DNA of 9,507 nt. It comes from Chloroflexota bacterium (GTDB lineage Bacteria > Chloroflexota > Dehalococcoidia > Lucifugimonadales > UBA3495). Where the stretch lies: positions 1 to 9,507 of the forward strand of contig JADFPM010000088.1 in the NCBI GenBank assembly GCA_022562335.1, in the 5' to 3' direction. Positions 1 through 7,987 of the stretch are shown one piece after another (positions within the stretch are counted from its first letter, which is position 1; each line of letters starts with the position of its first letter). The notes under the pieces were generated by a model, which did not search any database, was not told where the DNA came from, and was given only the letters and a program-made list of their open reading frames with translations. The position numbers and the translations under genes are program-made.

Positions 1-34
1 TATCCATCTGCACCAGATAAATGTAATCGGCCAT
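1..34 (-). CDS. 5' end of a minus-strand gene, possibly an EthD-like / dimeric alpha-beta barrel protein (partial)
   Basis: Reading the minus strand from position 34 gives ATG followed by MADYIYLVQMD before the window ends. The start is well supported: the Shine-Dalgarno sequence TAGGAGG (complement of 44-50) lies 9 bases before the ATG. Only 11 residues are visible, so the product cannot be identified firmly. The opening strand pattern, alternating hydrophobic residues ending in QMD, resembles the first beta strand of small EthD-like proteins, the same broad family as the complete gene at 4607-5266. That resemblance is an inference from a very short stretch. The rest of the gene lies outside the window to the left. 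Confidence 0.6.
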   Translation of the reverse strand, partial: MADYIYLVQMD

Positions 35-92
35 GACGTAAGGCCTCCTAAGTGATGAATCTAGATTTGATAAAACACCGCCCCAAGATTTC

Positions 93-122
93 GGCGGCCC
101 GTGGCGGCCCGCGGCGGTCCAC
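93..122. repeat. Three tandem copies of a 10-bp GC-rich unit
   Basis: The units are GGCGGCCCGT (93-102), GGCGGCCCGC (103-112) and a degenerate GGCGGTCCAC (113-122). They lie between the minus-strand start at 34 and the plus-strand promoter at 132-161. A 10-bp period is close to one helical turn, so each copy would present the same DNA face. This fits either a protein-binding array or simple slippage; the sequence cannot tell which. Confidence 0.6.
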
Positions 123-131
123 GATGGATGG

Positions 132-161
132 TTGACCTTGGGGAGGATTCCGGAATAGAAT
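132..161 (+). promoter_or_regulatory. Sigma70-type promoter reading rightwards
   Basis: A -35 box TTGACC (132-137, 5 of 6 matches) and a -10 box TAGAAT (156-161, 5 of 6 matches) are separated by 18 bases. The predicted transcription start is about 168-171. The only thing downstream on this strand before the converging gene at 273 is the hairpin pair and terminator ending at about 235. The promoter therefore appears to serve a very short transcript, or antisense transcription into the CMD-fold gene if the terminator leaks. Confidence 0.5.
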
Positions 162-167
162 AGCGGC

Positions 168-235
168 CTCAGCGACCGGGTAGCCGCTCCTTCAGCGGCT
201 CTCCCCGACTATGTCGGGGCCGGCCGCTCCTTTTT
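168..235 (+). ncRNA. Candidate small RNA of about 65-70 nt
   Basis: The segment runs from the predicted start of the promoter at 132-161 to the T-tract of the terminator at 194-235. Two structures compete for the same bases. A 7-bp hairpin pairs AGCCGCT (182-188) with AGCGGCT (194-200) around CCTTC. In the alternative, AGCGGC (194-199) pairs with GCCGCT (223-228) to close the terminator stem. A 10-base direct repeat GCCGCTCCTT occurs at 183-192 and 223-232. No open reading frame with a plausible start and binding site fits inside. It could instead be a leader or attenuator whose gene is gone, or the 3' end of the converging CMD transcript acting in the other direction. No known RNA family was recognised. 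Confidence 0.3.
194..235 (+). terminator. Intrinsic terminator, plus strand
   Basis: The outer stem AGCGGC/GCCGCT (194-199 with 223-228) and inner stem CCCCGAC/GTCGGGG (203-209 with 213-219) enclose a TAT loop, with a 3x3 internal loop between the stems. The sequence CC and then TTTTT (231-235) follow. The T-tract exists only on the plus strand, so on the minus strand the same hairpin would be at best a weak terminator for the CMD-fold gene ending at 273. Confidence 0.6.
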
Positions 236-272
236 GTCCCCGAGGTCTCTGAACCGGCCGCTAATACTTTGC

Positions 273-821
273 CTAATACGTGAGGGCCGAAGTCATTCCA
301 TCGGGAAGTTCCACTTCCAGCGCCTGCAAGGTATGGGCCAGGGTGTGGTAGTAGCCCGATACCACCAGAACGTCGATGATTCCCGCGTCGCCTATCTGGG
401 CTTTCAATGCCCCGTAGGTGGCGTCGGAAACCCGGTGTTGGCGCAGTATCTCTATCACAAACTGGACCACGTTGGCGTCGGCGGGCTCCAGGCCAACGGG
501 GGCGCGAAACTCCCGGATAGCGGCTACGATGTCGTCGGACAGGCCCACTTCCTTGGCGCCCCGCTGGTTAACGGTCCACACGTAGTGGCCGCCTGCCTCC
601 CGGGCAGCCGTCAGGACTGCCAATGTCTTGATGCGGGGGTCCAAAGGGGTTTCAAACCGGGCGTAACCGCCCAGGCCGGCCATGCTTCCCGCAGCCTGGG
701 GATTGTTGAGGATGGCCGCGTAGTTCCGGGCGACCCCGCCCCGGCTGCTCTCGATCTCGTCCCAGATCTTTTGACCTTCGGGGGTCATGGATTCCCGGGT
801 GGTGATGGGTACTCTTGCCAT
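273..821 (-). CDS. Carboxymuconolactone decarboxylase (CMD)-fold family protein, cysteine-free
   Basis: The protein is 182 residues, starting MARVPITTRE. The start at 821 was chosen over an in-frame ATG at 887 because GGAGG (complement of 831-835) lies 9 bases ahead of it and the extra 22 residues have no family character. The layout is that of the all-helical CMD/AhpD-like fold. An N-terminal TPEGQKIWDEI segment comes first. The core helix LDPRIKTLAVLTAAREAGGHYVW (about 60-82) precedes the KEVGLSDDIVAAI segment (about 90-102). A C-terminal helix carries SGYYHTLAHTLQALEV (about 155-170). There is no cysteine anywhere, so the CxxC thiol chemistry of AhpD peroxidases is impossible. The position where decarboxylases usually have a histidine after YxW looks like Asn (YVWTVN). 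The fold is fairly sure, the reaction unknown. The gene stands alone: repeats lie upstream and the hairpin region downstream. Confidence 0.85.
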   Translation of the reverse strand: MARVPITTRESMTPEGQKIWDEIESSRGGVARNYAAILNNPQAAGSMAGLGGYARFETPLDPRIKTLAVLTAAREAGGHYVWTVNQRGAKEVGLSDDIVAAIREFRAPVGLEPADANVVQFVIEILRQHRVSDATYGALKAQIGDAGIIDVLVVSGYYHTLAHTLQALEVELPDGMTSALTY

Positions 822-1046
822 GTGGTATTGCCTCCGGTGATTGTTAATTAGCCGTAAGATTTGCCTCACCACGAACGATGATGACACCCCCCGCTCATGG
901 TGAGCCCATCTTCCGCCGCAGGCGGGTCAGGACAGGCCTGTCGAACCACGGCTTCGGCCCAGCAACTTCCGCAGCTGTTGACGACGGTTCATCATCACCG
1001 CCGGTCCTTCGACCAGCTCATGATGAGCCGGCGGAAAGAAACCTCT

Positions 1047-1112
1047 CCGTTAGTGGTGAGCTTGTCGAACCATGTCTAATGAACAATCCTTCGACGGGCT
1101 CAGGACCAACGG
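1047..1112. repeat. Imperfect inverted repeat pair with 23-bp arms
   Basis: The left arm (1047-1069) and the right arm (1090-1112) match at 18 of 23 positions when one is reverse-complemented, with a 20-bp spacer. The arms start CCGTT and end GTCGAA. Transcribed, this would form a long cruciform or hairpin. It is the best preserved inverted pair of the cluster at 863-1175 and could be a small non-autonomous mobile unit, though no target-site duplication was evident by eye. Confidence 0.6.
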
Positions 1113-1115
1113 TTA

Positions 1116-1138
1116 AGACGGGTCCTCCCGTTTATTTT
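1116..1138 (+). terminator. Weak hairpin with T-rich tail, plus strand
   Basis: AGACGGG (1116-1122) pairs with CCCGTTT (1127-1133), one pair being G-U, around a TCCT loop. The T-rich tail TTTATTTT runs into it (1131-1138). It reads on the plus strand, where no upstream gene exists, so its use is unclear. On the minus strand it would sit just beyond the molybdenum hydroxylase gene but without a good T-tract. Confidence 0.25.
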
Positions 1139-1197
1139 GAGCCTTCCGGCGTTGCTCAAGCCCTGCTTGTCGAACCAATACCGAGATGGGCCGTGGG

Positions 1198-3462
<2,265 letters not shown>

Positions 3463-3492
3463 GACCAACCCCCGTCTAACAGTGGAATTACT

Positions 3493-3515
3493 CTGGGCAC
3501 GCACCCAGGATTCTA
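3493..3515 (-). promoter_or_regulatory. Possible -10 box and overlapping palindrome ahead of the molybdenum hydroxylase gene
   Basis: On the minus strand TAGAAT (complement of 3510-3515) is a good -10 match, though no convincing -35 sits at the right distance. Directly downstream, where transcription would start, is the palindrome CTGGG-N6-CCCAG (3493-3508). A palindrome at a transcription start could be a repressor operator or a leader hairpin. It lies 31 bases before the chosen ATG. Confidence 0.3.
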
Positions 3516-3649
3516 TCACTAGATCAGGCATATAGACTAGGCACCTTGCCCAGCGGCACAGGCCCATCCATCAGCCCGGCTCATCAAGTAAGGACCCACC
3601 GGCGATCACGGCGCCATTGCCGGCCGGAGATGTTCCCATGCCGGTACTA

Positions 3650-3655
3650 TATAAT
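3650..3655 (+). promoter_or_regulatory. Perfect -10 box upstream of the tyrosine phosphatase gene
   Basis: TATAAT (3650-3655) is a perfect sigma70 -10 hexamer in otherwise GC-rich DNA, 63 bases before the start codon at 3719. No recognisable -35 lies 16-18 bases upstream and there is no extended -10 TG. It may depend on an activator. It supports the downstream start choice, because the longer reading frame beginning at 3617 would start before this box. Confidence 0.4.
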
Positions 3656-3718
3656 TGCCGCCGTCGCCACAAGCGCAGGCCCATACTCCCCAGTGGACCG
3701 AGGGACGAGGTTGATTCG

Positions 3719-4477
3719 ATGACCCGATCTTCCGACGGTTTCAAGCCGAGATTCTTGCCTCTGGAAGGCTGCTTCAACTTCCGGGATTTGGGTGGCTACG
3801 CTACGGCGTCCGGCCGGACCGTAAAGACCGGGATGTTATTCCGCAGCGATGCGCTGCAACACCTGACCGCTGAAGACGCCAAATACATCCGGGAGACCCT
3901 GGGATTGGCCACCGTGGTCGACTTCCGAAACACCCATGAAGTGGAAAGGGACGGCCGGTCCGATAAAGCCATTCCGTGGGTGAATTATCTCAACGAGCCG
4001 GTGCTGGAGCAGCGTGGAGCGATCACCGCCACCGGGGAGGAAGACCCGGCCGAAAGACTGACCGACATGTATCTATGGGCACTGCGCAACGGAGGAGCCC
4101 ACTACGGCGCCGCATTCAACGCGGTTGCTGCCGTGGGAAACCTGCCGGCCGTGTTTCATTGCAGCGCCGGCAAGGACCGTGCCGGGATATTCGCCTCCTT
4201 GATCCTTGGGGTCCTGGGGGTAGATGAAGAAGCCATAGTCGAGGACTACCTGGTCACCAACGAGAAGGTGGCCTTGATAATCCAACGCCTGAGCTCCAGG
4301 CCGGGCAATGAGCATATGCAAAGGATCCCCGTCGACTTCTTCCGCGCCCAGGCCCCGGCCATGGAAGCGGCCCTGGGAGAGGTACGCGCTGTCCACGGTG
4401 ACGCCGCCGGGTTTTTCCGGTCCCACGGCGTGGAACAAGCCGCCATCGATAGGTTTCGGGCGGCCTTGTTGGAATGA
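3719..4477 (+). CDS. Tyrosine-protein phosphatase (NFRDLGGY / HCxxGKDRxG type)
   Basis: The 252-residue protein is a cytosolic cysteine-dependent phosphatase of the family that includes bacterial MptpB/LipA-like enzymes. The signature NFRDLGGY is at 20-27, followed by FRSDALQHLT (41-50) and TVVDFRNTHE (65-74). The P-loop HCSAGKDRAG (147-156) carries nucleophile Cys148 and phosphate-binding Arg154. The lysine at P-loop position GKD is typical of members that also act on phosphoinositides in other species, so the substrate here is open. No signal peptide is seen. The ATG at 3719 was preferred over 3617 because GAGG lies 8 bases upstream, a TATAAT box lies inside the longer version, and family similarity begins after it. 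The gene diverges from the molybdenum hydroxylase gene and is probably transcribed alone. No partner kinase is nearby. Confidence 0.9.
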   Translation: MTRSSDGFKPRFLPLEGCFNFRDLGGYATASGRTVKTGMLFRSDALQHLTAEDAKYIRETLGLATVVDFRNTHEVERDGRSDKAIPWVNYLNEPVLEQRGAITATGEEDPAERLTDMYLWALRNGGAHYGAAFNAVAAVGNLPAVFHCSAGKDRAGIFASLILGVLGVDEEAIVEDYLVTNEKVALIIQRLSSRPGNEHMQRIPVDFFRAQAPAMEAALGEVRAVHGDAAGFFRSHGVEQAAIDRFRAALLE

Positions 4478-4539
4478 CCGGGGGCCTCGTGGGCGGCAAT
4501 GGGGGCGCCGGTCATTTGACCGCACGTCGCCATCCGCCG

Positions 4540-4568
4540 TTTCCACTGGTTACACCAACGGTTACAAT
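4540..4568 (+). promoter_or_regulatory. Promoter for the EthD-like / metal-handling gene group
   Basis: A -35 box TTTCCA (4540-4545, 4 of 6 matches) and a -10 box TACAAT (4563-4568, 5 of 6 matches) have a 17-base spacer, the optimal distance. The predicted start is about 4575, leaving a leader of about 30 bases before the gene at 4607. A pair of GGTTACA direct repeats lies within the spacer and overlaps the -10 box. Confidence 0.5.
4548..4566 (+). repeat. GGTTACA direct repeats inside a promoter
   Basis: GGTTACA occurs at 4548-4554 and 4560-4566, 12 bases start to start. The first copy lies in the promoter spacer and the second overlaps the -10 box. Two short identical sites in such a place are what a repressor or response-regulator half-site pair would look like. 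No regulator gene is in the window to connect with it. Confidence 0.35.
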
Positions 4569-4606
4569 AAACGACATAGACAAATAGGAATTCCGGGGAG
4601 GAAATC

Positions 4607-5266
4607 ATGGCCAACAAAAAGGGCACGGCTCTCATGATGGTGTGGGTCGACGTGCCCGCGGATAAGGAAGCCGAGTTCAACAAGTGGTACAACGAAGAGC
4701 ACATGGCCGAACTGATGTCGGTGCCGGGAATCTTGAACGCCGCTCGCTATGAGGCTGTTTCCAGCGGACCCAAGCACCTGGCATGTTATGAGATCGAAAG
4801 CACCGCCGTGTTTGAAACCGACGCATTCAAGAACCGCCCGGTGACCCCATGGGCCAAACGAGCGGGCGTCAGCGCCGTCGGGACCGGCCGCATCGCCAAT
4901 AGGTATGAAATGATCTACCCTGAGGCGTTGACCCCGGAAATCGCACAGAGCGACATGGCCCCCGCCCTCCAGATCGGCCGGATGGACATCGGCCCGGCGG
5001 ACGAAGATGAGTGGAACCGGTGGTACAGTGGGGTTTACGTGCCCAACTATATGAAAGTCCCAGGATGCATCCGGGCCCGCCGGTGGAAGGTGGTGCTAGG
5101 GGAGCCCAAATACGGCGTGGTATACGAGTTCGAACACGAGAAGGTATCGGAATCGCCCGAATGGCTCGCTCAGCGGGAAATCCACCCGGATAACGAACGG
5201 ATGCGGTTGGCCATGACACACGCGCCGGGTTCGCCGGGAATCTGGAAGAAGACATTTCAGCTCTAA
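4607..5266 (+). CDS. Two-domain EthD-like / dimeric alpha-beta barrel protein
   Basis: The 219-residue soluble protein appears to be an internal duplication of a ferredoxin-like alpha-beta barrel unit. In the first half VWVDVPADKEAEFNKWYNEEH (12-32) leads into MSVPGILNAARYEAV (37-51) and ACYEIE (59-64). The second half repeats this pattern with EWNRWYSGVY (135-144), MKVPGCIRARRWKVV (149-163) and VVYEFE (171-176). The shared W-Y and VPG signatures align well, so fused duplication is clear by eye. The EEH segment of domain one is GVY in domain two, so the second copy has probably lost an active or ligand-binding histidine. The start is firm: GGGGAGG (4595-4601) lies 5 bases ahead of the ATG. 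Relatives occur in degradation clusters or as unknowns. The specific reaction is unknown. It is first in a tight plus-strand gene group. Confidence 0.8.
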   Translation: MANKKGTALMMVWVDVPADKEAEFNKWYNEEHMAELMSVPGILNAARYEAVSSGPKHLACYEIESTAVFETDAFKNRPVTPWAKRAGVSAVGTGRIANRYEMIYPEALTPEIAQSDMAPALQIGRMDIGPADEDEWNRWYSGVYVPNYMKVPGCIRARRWKVVLGEPKYGVVYEFEHEKVSESPEWLAQREIHPDNERMRLAMTHAPGSPGIWKKTFQL

Positions 5267-5284
5267 GCCAGGTACAGGATACCG

Positions 5285-6274
5285 ATGGCGCAGCGTTCCG
5301 CCGGGAATAGGGTAGGCATGAACCACCGGCCACATGATGCAGGCGAATCCATGAGCGCCACCCGGTCGGCCGGCCGGAGGAGGTTGGCGGTGGCGCTGGC
5401 GTTGACCGCGTCCTTCATGGTGGTTGAGGTGGTGGCCGGGCTGTTGGCCAACAGTTTGGCCTTGCTGGCCGACGCGGTCCACATGATCACCGACACGGCG
5501 GCCATCGGGATGGCGCTGGTGGCCATCTGGCTGGCGGGCCGTCCCGCTTCAATCGAGCGGACCTTCGGTTTCTACCGCACCGAGGTCCTAGCCGCCCTGC
5601 TGAACGCACTGGCTTTGTGGCTGATCACCGCCTTGATATTTGTCGAGGCTTTCCGCCGCTTGACCAGCGAAGCCGAGGCCCAGGGTGGGATAATGGTGGC
5701 TGCCGGGGTGGTGGGCTTGGCCGTGAACGCGGTGGCGGCGTGGGTGCTCCACAAGTCGGCCGGGGAAAGTATCAACGTGGAAGGTGCGTTCCTCCATGTG
5801 ATAGGCGATCTGCTGGGCTCCTTGGCCGTGGTTGCCGCCGGCGTGTTGACCATGCTATTTGGCTGGAAGCTGGTAGACCCATTATTTGGCATCGTCATAG
5901 GGCTTTTGATCTTGTTCACCTCGGGCCGGCTGCTCTGGAAGGTGCTGCACGTTTTGATGGAGGGAACGCCCCATAACCTGGACCTGCTCCGGTTGTGCCA
6001 GCGGCTGGAGCAACTGGAAGGGGTGACTGGTGTCCACGACATCCACGCCTGGTCCATCACCACGGGGTATGATGCCCTAAGCGCCCACGTCACCGCCGAC
6101 GCCGCGGCCATGATGAATCCAGATCTGGTGCTCAGCCGTTTACGGGATGTGGCAAGCCAAGAGTTTGGCATCGCCCACGTCACCATTCAACTGGAGGACT
6201 CGGACGAAGGGTGCGCCGAAGACCACCATATAGAGCATCCCCAACTGGTTGGCCCACATCACACCCGCCAGTAG
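5285..6274 (+). CDS. Cation diffusion facilitator (CzcD/ZitB-like Zn/Co/Cd exporter)
   Basis: The 329-residue inner-membrane antiporter would export Zn2+ or related divalent metals from the cytoplasm in exchange for protons. Six membrane segments are visible between about 34 and 225. The two metal-site motifs are HxxxD in TM2 (His66, Asp70 in LLADAVHMITD) and HxxxD in TM5 (His171, Asp175 in HVIGDLLGS). This HD-HD pattern is that of the zinc-preferring CDF class. The segment TFGFYRTEVLAALLNAL (93-109) is also typical. The cytoplasmic C-terminal domain carries VHDIHAWSITTGYDALSAHV (250-269), and the tail is histidine-rich. The ATG at 5285 follows AGGA by 5 bases and the previous stop by 18 bases, suggesting co-transcription. 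In-frame ATGs at 5318 and 5351 are possible alternatives. No metal regulator is seen nearby. Confidence 0.92.
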   Translation: MAQRSAGNRVGMNHRPHDAGESMSATRSAGRRRLAVALALTASFMVVEVVAGLLANSLALLADAVHMITDTAAIGMALVAIWLAGRPASIERTFGFYRTEVLAALLNALALWLITALIFVEAFRRLTSEAEAQGGIMVAAGVVGLAVNAVAAWVLHKSAGESINVEGAFLHVIGDLLGSLAVVAAGVLTMLFGWKLVDPLFGIVIGLLILFTSGRLLWKVLHVLMEGTPHNLDLLRLCQRLEQLEGVTGVHDIHAWSITTGYDALSAHVTADAAAMMNPDLVLSRLRDVASQEFGIAHVTIQLEDSDEGCAEDHHIEHPQLVGPHHTRQ

Positions 6275-6330
6275 ATGGAAGGCAACGCGTTACATATCCG
6301 GCTCGCCGGTGAGATAGGCGGAATAACCGA

Positions 6331-6984
6331 TTGAACAATTCCAAGCATTCGTCTAAGGCCCCAATGAAGACTCTGGGGACCCTGGCGGCCGTGTTTTTAA
6401 CCGTGTTGACGGTGTTGCTCTGGCCGGCAACCCCGTCGTTATTGGCGCAAGAGCATGACGCCCTGGAGGTACGCCAGACCGCCGGCCCCTATGCTATCGG
6501 GGTGTTGGCGGAACGTTCGAACCTTTCCCTGGGCCGCGCCCGATTTATAATCACCGTCCACGACCGGGCCAGCGGAGAGCCGGTCCCGGGCGCTGAGATA
6601 GTGATCCGCTTCAAGCATCAGGCCGACGGGACCGAAGGTTGGGCTTCAGCCTTTGGCGTCCCCAAATTCCCCGGCACGTACAACGCCCAAACCAGGTTTG
6701 TCTCGCCGGGCTCCTACCTGGTTTCCATCGAGATCCAAGGGCCTCTGGGCAAAGGCACCGCGCTGTTGGAGCCCTTGCAGATTCCTGAGGTGAGGAGATT
6801 TACTTCGGGCTCATTCGTCTTTATCGGATTGACTCTGGTATTGGTGGGCGGCGCCGCCTACGTATGGTGGAGCGCCTCCCGCGAGAAAAAACGCCGGGAG
6901 TCTCTGGCTAAACCCCAGGACGAATCCCCAGGTGGACCAGAAGGACAGAGTCACGAAGCGCCCGGAACCGGCGGCCAAGATTAA
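6331..6984 (+). CDS. Exported, membrane-anchored beta-sandwich protein (YtkA/FixH-like), upstream of CtaG
   Basis: The 217-residue protein has an N-terminal export signal (hydrophobic about 15-33, likely processed near PSLLA-QE at 36-41). A beta-rich extracytoplasmic domain follows at about 45-155, with the pattern of YtkA- or FixH-like domains: RFIITVHDRASGEPVPGAEIVI-type strands and PGTYNAQ followed by PGSYLVSIE. A single membrane segment (about 161-180) is followed by a charged, proline- and glycine-rich tail. TTG at 6331 has GGCGGA 8 bases upstream; ATG at 6364 gives an equally good signal peptide and may be the real start. Position directly before a CtaG-like gene suggests an accessory role in copper delivery or oxidase assembly, but the domain has few Met and His residues, so metal binding is not evident. 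Function is inferred from the neighbour only. Confidence 0.75.
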   Translation: MNNSKHSSKAPMKTLGTLAAVFLTVLTVLLWPATPSLLAQEHDALEVRQTAGPYAIGVLAERSNLSLGRARFIITVHDRASGEPVPGAEIVIRFKHQADGTEGWASAFGVPKFPGTYNAQTRFVSPGSYLVSIEIQGPLGKGTALLEPLQIPEVRRFTSGSFVFIGLTLVLVGGAAYVWWSASREKKRRESLAKPQDESPGGPEGQSHEAPGTGGQD

Positions 6985-7960
6985 ACAAAACTTGAGTGCC
7001 CTGGGAAAAAGCAGTATCAAAAAGAGCGGCGGGCGCCTGGCATTCTGGGTTGTAGTGGCATCGGCGGTTTGGCTGGCAGGAGGGGCGTTGGCCCCAACGA
7101 TAGCTCATGCCGACGGCGCAATCGATCCTGGAAAGAACCCTCTGACCGTATGGAACGCCAATCCGATCCCTGCCTTTTTGCTTTTGCTGGCGGCCTATCT
7201 ATACGTCACCGGCCTCTCCCGCTGGCACCGCCCCAGCCACCCGGTCAACCGGTGGCAAAAAGCCTCATTTTTTGCCGGGTTGCTGGTCTTATTCCTGGCC
7301 CTGCAGTCTCCCATAGATTCCCTGGCTGTGCACATGTTCTCGTTCCACCAACTCCAACACGTGATGCTGCGAATGTTGGGGCCCGTGCTCATCTTGATGG
7401 GTGCGCCGCTGACGCCCATGCTGCGCGGCCTGCCTCCCTGGGCATTGTTGGGTGTGTTGCGGCCCGTCGTGGGCAACCCGAAGGTGCGCCGGGCTTACGA
7501 CTTCATCACCAACCCGGTGTTGACCACCATCCTGTTCCTCAGCGTTCTCTACCTGTGGCAGATCCCAAGACCCCATGATTTGGCCCTGAGCAACGACCTG
7601 GTCCACGAGTTCATGCACACCACCATGCTCTTCTCCGGGTTCCTGTTCTGGTGGCTGGTCATCGACCCCAAACCCCACCGGTCGCGCCTGCATTATGGCC
7701 TCCGGGTTTTATATCTCGGACTGATCGTGATTCCCAATACGGTATTGGGCGCCGCCATCACCTTTCAGAGCGGCATTATTTACGAGGGCTATGCCCGGGT
7801 CACGCAGCCATATGGCCTTTCGCTGATATTCGACCAGCAATTGGGCGGGCTCATCTTGTGGGTCATAGGAGACATGATGAGCATCCTCGTAGCCGGGGTC
7901 GTGATGCTCATGTGGTACGAGAAGGAGGAGGGCGGAGCGCGGCTGTTCGGCCCAGCCTAG
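6932..7960 (+). CDS. ctaG: CtaG-like cytochrome c oxidase assembly factor (caa3 type)
   Basis: The protein is up to 342 residues, a polytopic inner-membrane protein of the caa3-CtaG family, linked to maturation (probably the copper site) of caa3-type oxidases. An N-terminal hydrophobic stretch ending AHADG (about 36-62) looks like a signal peptide, followed by about seven membrane segments. Family landmarks are QSPIDSLAVHMFSFHQLQHVM (125-145; His134, His139, His143), LMGAPL (155-160), HDLALSNDLVHEFMHTTMLF (215-234) with WW at 240-241, and DQQLGGLILWVIGDMMSI (301-318). The many membrane-embedded histidines suit copper handling. GTG at 6932 overlaps the previous gene by 53 bases and implies translational coupling; TTG at 6992, just after the previous stop, is an alternative that keeps the signal peptide. 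No oxidase subunit genes are present in the window. Confidence 0.87.
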   Translation: MDQKDRVTKRPEPAAKIKQNLSALGKSSIKKSGGRLAFWVVVASAVWLAGGALAPTIAHADGAIDPGKNPLTVWNANPIPAFLLLLAAYLYVTGLSRWHRPSHPVNRWQKASFFAGLLVLFLALQSPIDSLAVHMFSFHQLQHVMLRMLGPVLILMGAPLTPMLRGLPPWALLGVLRPVVGNPKVRRAYDFITNPVLTTILFLSVLYLWQIPRPHDLALSNDLVHEFMHTTMLFSGFLFWWLVIDPKPHRSRLHYGLRVLYLGLIVIPNTVLGAAITFQSGIIYEGYARVTQPYGLSLIFDQQLGGLILWVIGDMMSILVAGVVMLMWYEKEEGGARLFGPA

Positions 7961-7987
7961 ACCTGAGCCAGAGGTATCGGGACAATC

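Larger units (their letters stand above)
863..1175. repeat. Cluster of degenerate REP-like palindromic repeats
   Basis: The gap between the CMD-fold gene and the molybdenum hydroxylase gene (822-1197) holds no gene. It is filled with related copies of a unit close to CGTTCGTGGTGAGC followed by TTGTCGAACCA, in both orientations. They are a partial copy at 863-880 (reverse); 889-952 (forward, GCTCATGGTGAGC separated by about 30 extra bases from TGTCGAACCACG); 1005-1028 (reverse, containing palindrome GCTCATGATGAGC at 1016-1028, flanked by CCGCCGG/CCGGCGG); 1046-1074 (forward); 1088-1114 (reverse); and a remnant CTTGTCGAACCA ending at about 1175. Short reading frames across it only translate the repeat. 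The same family returns at 9276-9439. Confidence 0.75.

Noticed and set aside
161..240. T-box or other amino-acid-sensing leader
   Set aside because: The ACCGGGTAGCCGC stretch loosely recalls a T-box core, but the conserved T-box sequence is not matched and no synthetase or transport gene follows on that strand.
234..851. 205-codon open frame on the plus strand opposite the CMD-fold gene
   Set aside because: It mirrors the minus-strand gene, which has a good binding site and family-like sequence. The translation is glycine- and proline-rich with no recognisable family pattern.
863..1175. CRISPR array
   Set aside because: The units alternate orientation, vary in sequence and have no regular unique spacers, and no cas genes are present.
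4509..4522. Terminator after the tyrosine phosphatase gene
   Set aside because: The hairpin CGGTC/GACCG has only five pairs and no T-tract follows it.
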